Source: Gracilaria caudata (Eukaryota; Rhodophyta; Florideophyceae; Gracilariales; Gracilariaceae). From it: a stretch of DNA of 14,482 nucleotides. Both the position numbers and the translations under genes were made by a program. The first letter of the stretch is position 1. Every line of letters begins with the position of its first letter. This document shows, piece after piece, positions 7,932 through 14,229 of this stretch. The notes below the pieces were generated by a model. It was not told the DNA's origin. It ran no database searches and saw only the letters and a program-made list of their open reading frames with translations. The DNA lies in NCBI GenBank assembly GCA_030374735.1, contig JASCIV010000681.1, forward strand, positions 1-14,482, given 5' to 3'.

Positions 7932-8978
7932 TTACAAACACAAAGAAGCTAAGTTCACCGGGTAATCAATCCCGAGTGGGTGCAGACCACCGGATTGAGA
8001 AGTACCTATCGTCGAAGTTGCCAGTGTTGGGTTGTACATCATATCCACTGAAGAGGAGCTCAGGCCCACACTGTTATAATGGGGTTCACCCATGCATAGT
8101 AAGTCGGCTTCCTTTGTCTGGAGACCCATGGAGAAATCACCAAACGGATCATCAAGATGCAGCTCGCTTTTCCATAGACTTTCGGTGAGATCCGAAATTG
8201 GAATGTCAGCCGTCGGCACCGAGTCAACTCTTGGGGAATGAAGGGTAAATGAGAGTACATCTGTGTCATCAGAAGAGTCACTGAGAACCGAGTTTGCCCG
8301 AAGATCCAATGAAACATTTTGCTCCATCTCATTCGGGAATAGGGTGCGTGCCACAGAGGATTTCATTTGAGGGTGGTGTGCCAAGCCGTTCTCATGGTCG
8401 AGTAGATGGGAGAGACGAGGGAATGCCGCACTGCATGTAGGATAGGAACATGGGTATCTGCGACCTTCCTGTGGCGGCTGCGGCCATGGAGTAGTGTTCA
8501 GAGCCGTGGTTTGATTAACTGCAGTTGGTGAACACTGAGCTCGGGGAGAGGGAGGATGCAAGGATTCTTCTGAAATTGGTAACCCGGGAGAAGAAGAAGT
8601 ATTGATTACATGTTTCTCCAACAACGCAGGAGGTTGTGGGGGAGTAACACCGGTGGTGACAGAGGATACAGAAGACGCGGCCACATTTTGCAGTTCTGCG
8701 GACTGCTCCGCCACCTGGTGAACCTTGATGTGCGGCTTGAGAGAAGACTTCCATCGGAAGCGCTTCGTGCAGCCGGGATATTCACATGGGTAAGGAAGCA
8801 CTCCACTGTGCACTCGGGAGTGAGCCTTTAGGTTTGACCGCTTGCTGAACATTTTGCCACAGCCTGGATGCGGACAGCGACAAGGCTGAAGAGATTTGCT
8901 TTTCGGGCGGGGGGCCTTGTTGAGGGTGACAGTGGGGGGGATTGGGATTTCGGTGGCAGAGGTGGAAACCGGATTCAT
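7932..8978 (-). CDS. C2H2 zinc-finger transcription factor
   Basis: A 348-residue protein with three C2H2 fingers, probably a nuclear sequence-specific DNA-binding regulator. Fingers 1 and 2 form a tandem pair: C35-C40-H53-H57 and C65-C70-H83-H87 (both C-x4-C-x12-H-x3-H), joined by a short linker (SGVLPYP) in place of the usual TGEKPY. The C-x4-C spacing resembles TFIIIA-like fingers. Finger 3 stands apart, at C177-C182-H195-H201, with a longer H-x5-H spacing, about 90 residues of Ser/Pro/Thr-rich sequence after finger 2. The C-terminal half is rich in Ser and Asp with hydrophobic spots (SVLSDSSDDTDVLSF near 230-244, HLDDPFGDFSMG near 274-285), as in acidic activation domains. A basic stretch (RPKSKS) precedes finger 1. 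The start is the ATG at 8976-8978. No intron is needed. Family beyond C2H2 and target genes are not recognisable. Confidence 0.9.
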   Translation of the reverse strand: MNPVSTSATEIPIPPTVTLNKAPRPKSKSLQPCRCPHPGCGKMFSKRSNLKAHSRVHSGVLPYPCEYPGCTKRFRWKSSLKPHIKVHQVAEQSAELQNVAASSVSSVTTGVTPPQPPALLEKHVINTSSSPGLPISEESLHPPSPRAQCSPTAVNQTTALNTTPWPQPPQEGRRYPCSYPTCSAAFPRLSHLLDHENGLAHHPQMKSSVARTLFPNEMEQNVSLDLRANSVLSDSSDDTDVLSFTLHSPRVDSVPTADIPISDLTESLWKSELHLDDPFGDFSMGLQTKEADLLCMGEPHYNSVGLSSSSVDMMYNPTLATSTIGTSQSGGLHPLGIDYPVNLASLCL

Positions 8979-9330
8979 TATGAGTTGCGGAGGTGGAGAC
9001 GTAGATGAAGACGGGTTAATGGTACAGTGCTGGATCCGATGGTGTTAGAATTGAATTGGTAAATGAGGAAAGCGACTAGGAGGGAGCTTGACGGGCTGTG
9101 GGGAGGCGAGCTTAGAGCTGAACGCGGAGGACGGAGGGAGACGGTGGTAAGACGACTCTTTTAAGCAGGGTGAGAGCGCGGGTAGAAGCGATAGGACAGG
9201 CTGCACTGATGTCCGCATCGGAGAAGCGTGACTTGTTTGGTAACCACTGCGCACCGGTGTGCTAACGCGTGCACGACACGTGCGGCGGTGCACTTGTGGC
9301 AGCCAGCGATTCTCGTGGCCCAATAGCGAA
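8979..9330. other. Upstream region of the zinc-finger gene
   Basis: About 350 bases before the zinc-finger start. No clear gene: a 109-residue minus ORF (9045-9374) is Ser/Pro-rich without motifs. A CACGTG core lies at 9277-9282. The stretch probably carries the zinc-finger promoter and may be shared with a plus-strand transcript beginning near 9331. Confidence 0.4.
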
Positions 9331-9510
9331 ATGGCGCAAGCGCTTAACGAAGGAGGCGTTCTTTTGGCACTCACTCCCAGCGTGGAGATGTTTGACGCTC
9401 AGATGTTTACCGAGGCTTTGACGTCATGGCCAAAAGCTGAGAGCTATTCGTTGATCAGTGCTACAGAAGGCTGGGCCTTGAATGCCTTTGTGGGAGGGGA
9501 GGGTCTATAA
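9331..9510 (+). CDS. Possible short ORF or first exon, unknown
   Basis: A 59-residue ORF with a good start context (GCGAAATGG). Its composition is protein-like: balanced hydrophobic and acidic residues, beginning MAQALNEGGVLLALTPSVEM. No family is recognised. It ends at TAA inside a TATA-like CTATAAG (9505-9511). It could be the first exon of a spliced gene: a good acceptor (ACTTTTCTATATTTCAG, ending 9764) lies downstream, but no strong donor is seen. A perfect TGACGTCA lies within it (9419-9426). It competes with a minus-strand ORF over the same bases, so confidence is low. Confidence 0.2.
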   Translation: MAQALNEGGVLLALTPSVEMFDAQMFTEALTSWPKAESYSLISATEGWALNAFVGGEGL

Positions 9511-10187
9511 GCCACCCGCCACCATGAAAGCGTTGTTGAAGACGCTGTTTTTGCGGCCCAGCCGCGCTTTGTTGGTTGCCAATCACTTGGTTGAGTGGTT
9601 TTAGGGGATTTTGATGGTGGCGGAAAAGGAAGTTGGGTTTGCGATTGCAGAAGGGGGGAAACGATGGCTTTTATTGGGCGCTGGCAGCGGTTTGCATCAC
9701 ACTGAACCGAGGGCTTACGCAATGCAAACGGGTTTGTTCTCCATGTGACTTTTCTATATTTCAGGGGTTGATCGAAGGTGGGCCCCAGCCCTGACGACAA
9801 TGAGTTGGGGGGCACTTTGTTTGACGAATTAGCTGACGAGCGGAGTGCGGACGGCACTTGGAGGATGGCGGGCGGGTTAGGTGCGAGTCTGGAGTGGACG
9901 GCATTCATGGAGCGTACACGTTTTTCGTCTCGCGAGTTGATAGTGGAAGTAGCAGAATCAACTATTGATTGATGGTTCGCAGGAAGACGCGTGGGTGCGG
10001 ACCGGATGGACGGGGGTGTGCGTGGAAGAGCGATTTTGTTTTTGTTCCAAGCGTGCGTACCGATGATGACACGGCGATTGCTGGAGAAGGGTTCCCTTGT
10101 ACGCATGGAGCGGATAGGTGCCTTGGATTTGCGGAAGGAACTGAGCCGATCGCGAAAGGCTATCAAATGCAGGTGATTGATGGTCAT
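9444..10187 (-). CDS. Hypothetical basic Ser/Pro-rich protein (doubtful)
   Basis: A 247-residue ORF starting at ATG 10185-10187; the frame stays open to 10310 but without an earlier ATG. The product would be very basic, rich in Ser, Pro, Arg and Asn, poor in acidic residues, and shows no motif. The plus strand here is G- and T-rich, so the complements of stop codons (TTA, CTA, TCA) are rare; long minus-strand frames are therefore less surprising. In its favour, it has the same orientation as MED7 and the zinc-finger gene, whose proteins are also Ser/Pro-rich. Against it, protein-like plus-strand ORFs occupy the same bases (9331-9510, 9614-9748, 9778-9972, 9991-10176). Confidence 0.22.
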   Translation of the reverse strand: MTINHLHLIAFRDRLSSFRKSKAPIRSMRTREPFSSNRRVIIGTHAWNKNKIALPRTPPSIRSAPTRLPANHQSIVDSATSTINSRDEKRVRSMNAVHSRLAPNPPAILQVPSALRSSANSSNKVPPNSLSSGLGPTFDQPLKYRKVTWRTNPFALRKPSVQCDANRCQRPIKAIVSPLLQSQTQLPFPPPSKSPKTTQPSDWQPTKRGWAAKTASSTTLSWWRVAYRPSPPTKAFKAQPSVALINE

Positions 10188-10315
10188 AGCCGAGGAAGAC
10201 TGCGGTGCATTGTTTCGGGGCGGTACGATGGGGCACGCTGCGCATATGTTGAGCTTACTGCGTCGGTGCCAGCGTAGAAGTACTTGGGGAATTTTGCGTA
10301 GACCGCGCAAGGAAC

Positions 10316-10389
10316 GCCTCCATAGCTCAGTCGGTTAGAGCATGGTGCTAATAACGCCAGGGTCGCAGGTTCGAGCCCTGCTGGGGGTA
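10316..10389 (+). tRNA. trnI-AAU: tRNA-Ile (anticodon AAU)
   Basis: A complete 74-base cloverleaf without intron. The acceptor GCCTCCA (10316-10322) pairs with TGGGGGT (10382-10388) using two G-T wobbles, with discriminator A at 10389. The D arm is GCTC-AGTCGGTTA-GAGC. The anticodon stem TGGTG/CGCCA encloses loop CTAATAA with anticodon AAT at 10350-10352. The variable loop is GGGTC and the T arm GCAGG-TTCGAGC-CCTGC is perfectly paired. The A box (TAGCTCAGTCGG) and B box (GGTTCGAGCCC) of Pol III internal promoters are intact. A34 is read as inosine in eukaryotes, so this tRNA decodes AUU, AUC and AUA. CCA is not encoded, as expected for a nuclear gene. Confidence 0.97.
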
Positions 10390-10416
10390 GTCGACGTCGC
10401 GCGCGTTGTTTCCTGC

Positions 10417-10432
10417 TTTTCACCTTTTTTTT
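10417..10432 (+). terminator. Pol III T-run terminator of tRNA-Ile
   Basis: TTTT at 10417-10420 and eight T residues at 10425-10432, starting 28 bases after the tRNA end, fit RNA polymerase III termination. The second run would act as a backup. Confidence 0.75.
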
Positions 10433-10926
10433 GTTCGTGTGGGCTTCCAGGAGCCACGACGCCAACGCCGAACACAGACACCAAACTACACCAACGCAAC
10501 CCAGAAATCTACTCTTCTACACGTACCGTACCTCGGAGCGGCGAATGCCCATGCGCGTACACGCCGCCGAGTCGTCACTCTGAAACAAGTGGTCAAAGTG
10601 AGAGAACTCACGGTGTCTGGAAGGTGCACTGCTTTGTCTTCGCAACTGCACTTCTCCGGGGAGAACTCCTCGTTTAGGGTGAGCACTCCGCTATGATGAT
10701 ACTCGGCACTTCTACGCGTCGTTCAGCATGCCCCCCGCGAGTTGTAAGCAGTGCGTCATCTTCCCGTGGGTGTCTATCTTTGAGCATAGACGACAGTGCC
10801 TTACATCACTTTGGTCATCGTGTACGTTTGTGCCACTGTTGCACGTGTGTGGCAGTGTCGAAGCAGTGTGCTCCCAGTGCTCCCCCCCCCCCTCCCTTCC
10901 TCCCTCCCAGCTCCCGCAGGTGAATC
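10433..10926. other. Gene-free stretch between tRNA-Ile and the WD40-like region
   Basis: Roughly 500 bases without a recognisable gene. A run of eleven C residues lies at 10882-10892 in a wider C/T-rich tract (about 10880-10920), and a CACGTG core at 10842-10847. A minus-strand frame runs through here from the WD40-like segment to a stop at 10712, but its residues past about 10927 look non-coding (Gly/His/Cys-rich). Confidence 0.4.
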
Positions 10927-11751
10927 TTCCGAAGCGAGCGTCAAGTACCAGCACAGCATCTGTTCCCGCCAACCTGAACTTCTCCACCATCATGAAACGC
11001 GTCTGTGCCATCACCGCGCCGTCCTCAAAAATCTCGAGCGGCGGCAACTCCGTCCGCGGCACCAACCTATTCGAGTTCGAATACGCCGCCTTCCACACAA
11101 ACCGTCCCTCCCTCACGTCCATCACGCACACACACAGCACCACCGCGCCGTATCCAACACCCATCCCGAACTTCTCCTCATTCCACGTCAACAAATCCCC
11201 CACCAACCTCATGCCCTCACCGCGCCACGCCGATTGATGGCGCCGCACCCGCAGTGTCGCCCAAAGCCTCAGCTTCTTCGCCAATTGAAAGCGCTGGTGC
11301 GTCGAAAACGCGCAGCACCCCCGAGCCTCACGTCATGTATCACCAACCACTTGCAGTTTAGTCGCATCAAGCCGTTCATCTTATTCATACCCGCGTCAAA
11401 TCACAACACCTCCTTCACCTCACCACCGTCCCGCACCTTCCACACGCGCCCTATACCCCCATTCACGCTCACCAATCTAAGCCACATCGCGCAAAACGTA
11501 GCCGCGCTCACAACCCCCATCAATCGCTGAACCTGCCGCGCCGCATCGCTTTTCCACCGCCACCACAAGCGACACCCCCGTTCTTACGAACCGCTGACAA
11601 TACGTCCGTCCACGCTGAACAACCACAGCACATCGCGCGCACCGCGCTCGCAGAAGCACTCCATCCCCTTCTTCAGGTCGAGCACGCACAGCCCGTCGTC
11701 CATCGCCGCCAGCACGCGCGCGTCACGCAGCACGACCAGCGCCATGAGCAT
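10927..11751 (-). CDS. WD40-like beta-propeller gene, split by small introns or decayed
   Basis: Several GC-rich coding-like segments on the minus strand read as propeller blades, but in more than one frame. The first starts at an ATG (11749-11751) in a strong context (GCCGCCATG) and encodes 55 residues, with VLAAMDDGLCVLDL and DGRIVSGS. There the sequence meets a donor-like GTAAGA (11587). An acceptor-like TTAG ending at 11477 would remove 111 bases and continue in phase into LVSVNGGIGRVWKVRDG, a clear WD-type strand. A donor-like GTGAAG/GTGAGG near 11420 and an ACTAAAC-TGCAAG branch/acceptor-like end at 11350 may bound a second intron. Later pieces are VLRVFDAPALS (about 11315-11285) and a long open segment with LLTWNEEKFG, VVLCVCVMDVREG and DAVLVLDARFG (11210-10927). 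The family member and exact exons are not recognisable; a pseudogene is possible. Confidence 0.42.
11588..11751 (-). other. Putative exon 1 of the WD40-like gene
   Basis: 164 bases from the ATG at 11749-11751 to just before GTAAGA at 11587. Codons are strongly biased to G or C in third position (GTG, CTG, GCG, GAC), unlike dapF or yqgF. The exon would end after two bases of a Ser codon, and the proposed second exon at 11476 supplies the missing base and stays open. This phase match is the best evidence for a true intron here. Confidence 0.4.
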
Positions 11752-11889
11752 GGCGGCTGGTTATGGGCCGTTGCGCCACACATCATAGCTCACCACGGAT
11801 CCGTAGCGATGACGGAAGCGTTTGGAGAACGAGTGGGCTGTTGTTACGTTAGAGTGTGTAGCGCATTGTGTTTGTCGTGTAGGTGATGC

Positions 11890-11912
11890 TCTTTGCGGTC
11901 TGTCCGCAAAGA
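11890..11912. repeat. Perfect 9-bp inverted repeat
   Basis: TCTTTGCGG and CCGCAAAGA flank a 5-base spacer TCTGT. It lies about 140 bases upstream of the WD40-like ATG, so it may be a promoter element for a dimeric factor or an RNA hairpin. Confidence 0.7.
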
Positions 11913-12188
11913 AGCGTTTGTTGCAGTGGACAACCGCTCGCCGCGAATTGTTGCTAGTGTTGTGGTCCCATTTTTGAGCAGTCCGATTCTGTTAAACACA
12001 ACCGTTACGCTCTGAGGCGGCAATCCAAGGCCTAAGCGCCTGTTGCTATCGGCGCACATTCATTCCTAGCTTGGCTACCGACGAGGCTTCGAATCATCCT
12101 TGACAGCAAATGGCAGAGCGTAGTGTGCGTGAGTGATGTTGCGTAGCGTCAGATTCGCTCTCTCAAAGTGGGGAACGAGTTCAACAGG

Positions 12189-12209
12189 GATGCAAAAATG
12201 GTTTGCATC
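12189..12209. repeat. Perfect 8-bp inverted repeat
   Basis: GATGCAAA and TTTGCATC flank the 5-base spacer AATGG, the same spacing as the repeat at 11890. The right half extends into GGTTTGCATCAC (12200-12211), a 12-mer also found at 9689-9700. Confidence 0.7.
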
Positions 12210-12415
12210 ACGCTCTCAAGGTTTTGCTAACCGCGCTCGGCAGATAGTGCCGCTCTCCGTCCGTGTCGGTTCCCGTTTGCTGGGTCGCTAAATTGTCCTC
12301 CCTTGTGGGTCGCTTTGACGTATGCAGTTCAAAACTGACGCAAACGGCGAGACGACGATGCTTGTGCGCTCAGTTCAAGTGGCTAGTAGATCGGGTGGCG
12401 ACGCCCAAAGATGAT

Positions 12416-12438
12416 ATCACTAGTAGTGATTCACTACT
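12416..12438. repeat. Two overlapping inverted repeats
   Basis: ATCACT-AGT-AGTGAT (12416-12430) overlaps AGTAGTGA-T-TCACTACT (12422-12438), so the middle segment can pair either left or right. Mutually exclusive hairpins are possible if this is transcribed. Confidence 0.65.
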
Positions 12439-13099
12439 CCTTGGTCGTGACGCTTTTTGCAGATGGTCAGAACACCACAACTGAACAAGACCCTACCGGA
12501 AAAACTCAGTTCGAATCTTGAGAGGAATGGGGCCTTGTCACAACGGAAGCATAGGCGCGAAGGCTTGAGCAATTTGCGTAAGCATCATTTTAGTCTTTGA
12601 GAAGTATACAGATGACAATGAAAAGGAGCAGGAATTTCACAGTATGAGCAGAAGATCCAGGATTGAAAACACCCAGGTTCATGGGTAATGTTCCCTCCAG
12701 ACAGAATATGGCAAGGAAAAAGTCTTTAGTCTAATCCAAGTTTGTACTAACGATGCGTAAATTTTCCTCAACATTACTAACTGTTAATGACCCTCGTACA
12801 AGAAACAAAGTAGCCAGGCTGCAGAGACGAAACATTCAATGTTAATGGGCGAGATTGTGGAAGGCTCAGAATCTGAGATTTCTATTTCAAATTCTTCGGC
12901 TTAGGGTCGCTTTAATTGTTGCATGAGACCTTGGTCTTCGCAGCAAACAGAAATTGCAACTGCTCGAACACCATACGCAAACGCAGAGAAAGCACCCAAA
13001 AAGAAATGTGATACTTGTTACCACCTTTGCCATCCCCATAACACTTCAGAGCTCAAAACTGTAGATAAACTGAATTAGCCTCACAAGCCTGACGGCACA

Positions 13100-13360
13100 T
13101 CAATACTCAATACGTGCAGGAGAGCGATCAGGACTCTTATGGGAACCAGAGCTGTCGTCACTGAGCTCAACACCTCTTTCTCGTAATCGCTTTTTCAATG
13201 CTTTGTGTTTTTGACGCAAAGCCTCAAAACGAGCAATCAAACCCTTTTCGTTTCTGCCAACAATACACCGTTTCCGTACGTATCTGTGTCCTCGAAGATG
13301 TTCAACCTGAACAACAGCGCGATCCGTACTTTTCCCGAAATGCGGAGTGTCTCGATCCAT
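13100..13360 (-). CDS. Small basic protein, unknown
   Basis: An 86-residue ORF from ATG 13358-13360. Residues 1-40 are mixed and basic (HLRGHRYVRKRC). Residues 41-62 form a likely amphipathic, very basic helix (LIARFEALRQKHKALKKRLR), followed by an acidic Ser-rich patch (ELSDDSSGS, resembling a casein kinase II target) and SP/RSP motifs (HKSPDRSPAR). This basic helix plus phospho-Ser tail resembles short nucleic-acid-binding or chromatin-associated proteins, but I recognise no family. Support for a real gene comes from a TATA-like box about 60 bases upstream (13420-13430) and a protein-like composition. It could also be one exon of a larger gene or a chance ORF. Confidence 0.4.
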   Translation of the reverse strand: MDRDTPHFGKSTDRAVVQVEHLRGHRYVRKRCIVGRNEKGLIARFEALRQKHKALKKRLRERGVELSDDSSGSHKSPDRSPARIEY

Positions 13361-13387
13361 AATTATATACCATTTTACTTTTGCCTG

Positions 13388-13416
13388 AAGATAGACTATG
13401 CTGCATAGTCTATCTT
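13388..13416. repeat. Perfect 13-bp inverted repeat with 3-base loop
   Basis: AAGATAGACTATG and CATAGTCTATCTT flank the loop CTG, without mismatch. On the plus strand it is followed at once by more T residues, so it looks like a stem with a U-tail. On the minus strand it falls between the TATA-like box and the start of the 86-residue ORF, where transcription of that ORF would begin. Confidence 0.85.
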
Positions 13417-13419
13417 TTT

Positions 13420-13430
13420 CTTATATAAAT
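13420..13430 (-). promoter_or_regulatory. TATA-like box ahead of the small ORF
   Basis: On the minus strand ATTTATATAAG lies about 60 bases before the ATG of the 86-residue ORF. A start site about 30 bases downstream would fall within the 13-bp hairpin and leave a leader of about 35 bases. A second TATATAA lies directly before the ATG (13363-13369). Confidence 0.4.
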
Positions 13431-13463
13431 CGGTCAAGCGACTATTGCTTGTCACCTCAGGGT

Positions 13464-13488
13464 GGCCGATTGGATACCCCAAACGGCC
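13464..13488. repeat. Hairpin with GGCCG/CGGCC stem
   Basis: GGCCG-A-TTGG-ATACC-CCAA-A-CGGCC folds into a 9-bp stem with one A/A mismatch and a 5-base loop. No known RNA family is recognised. Confidence 0.5.
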
Positions 13489-13961
13489 GGGACGTGGAGA
13501 ACAATTAGCGGCTTTTTCATAGCTCGAAGGAATCCCTATGAGTTTTTGGCCTTCCTGCGGAGAGAGAACTTTGTTTAGAGTTCTACTACAGCTTAGTCAT
13601 TAGAGGCTGTTATCCAAAATGAAGAAGAATCCCTATGGCAACATCTGCATGATGTTCGGTTGGAATCATATTCATGATGATATTTGTGACCGTAAGCCTT
13701 CCAAGCGAGAGCGACTACGCATATTGTGATTCGAACGGATGGATGCTGGGTAGGCGGGCATTGTTAAAATAGCTTCAGAAATGGCGGTCATGTTGTGATT
13801 TGAGTTTTTGTAGCGTTCTTCAAAGACTTTGATGATAAAGATTATTATCTTCCTGTGCATCCGGTCACTCAAAGGGTGTGCATTGCACACTGTGCAACGA
13901 GAACGCCGTCCACCAGATCGTATATGCTATAGTGTCCAGATCTCTATGTCCATATATCTCT

Positions 13962-13975
13962 GAGAGAGAGAGAGA
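13962..13975 (+). repeat. (GA)7 microsatellite
   Basis: Seven GA repeats follow an AT-rich CATATATCTC stretch in non-coding sequence. Confidence 0.85.
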
Positions 13976-14229
13976 AAACGCGTGTTTATTTCGTGCGTGC
14001 ACCCTCAGGGTGGAGAGTCCGGGCGTCGTGGTAGGGCCTGGGAGCATTTGGCTTCACAAGCGGAGGGTCAAAATCCACAAGAACAAATCATTCCAACAAG
14101 CCTCCTACGGAGATGTGTTGTACAACTCTTCATCTACTCGCGACTGTCACCCCTCGCCGAACCCATCGCTCTTCTTCGCGACACCATTCGCTTCTCCAGC
14201 GCCTCACTGAAGAAGCTTGCCGCGTCAAC

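Larger units (their letters stand above)
11752..13099. other. Gene-free stretch with several perfect short inverted repeats
   Basis: About 1.35 kb with no convincing gene; the largest ORF (73 residues, 12263-12484 on +) has no motif. The left part likely holds the promoter of the WD40-like gene. Inverted repeats lie at 11890-11912, 12189-12209 and 12416-12438. Two exact TACTAAC motifs, 30 bases apart, lie at 12745-12751 and 12775-12781. The right part is AT-richer. Confidence 0.5.
13431..14229. other. Gene-free stretch before the kinase 3' end
   Basis: About 800 bases with no recognised gene. It holds a mismatched nested hairpin at 13464-13488, a GA microsatellite at 13962-13975 and, at 14137-14229, a coding-like continuation of the kinase frame beyond its stop. 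ORFs of up to 131 residues on the plus strand have no motif and partly overlap the kinase antisense. Confidence 0.45.

Noticed and set aside
10184..10465. 93-residue minus ORF including the string PAGLEPATLALLAPCSNRLSYG
   Set aside because: It is the antisense translation of the tRNA-Ile gene at 10316-10389, a well-known source of false protein calls.
10796..11530. 244-residue plus-strand ORF rich in His, Pro, Ser and Arg
   Set aside because: It is C-rich low-complexity sequence antisense to the WD40-like segments, with almost no acidic residues or domain signal.
12509..12517. GTTCGAATC, resembling a tRNA T loop and B box
   Set aside because: The flanking stem does not pair well and there is no D arm, A box or acceptor stem upstream.
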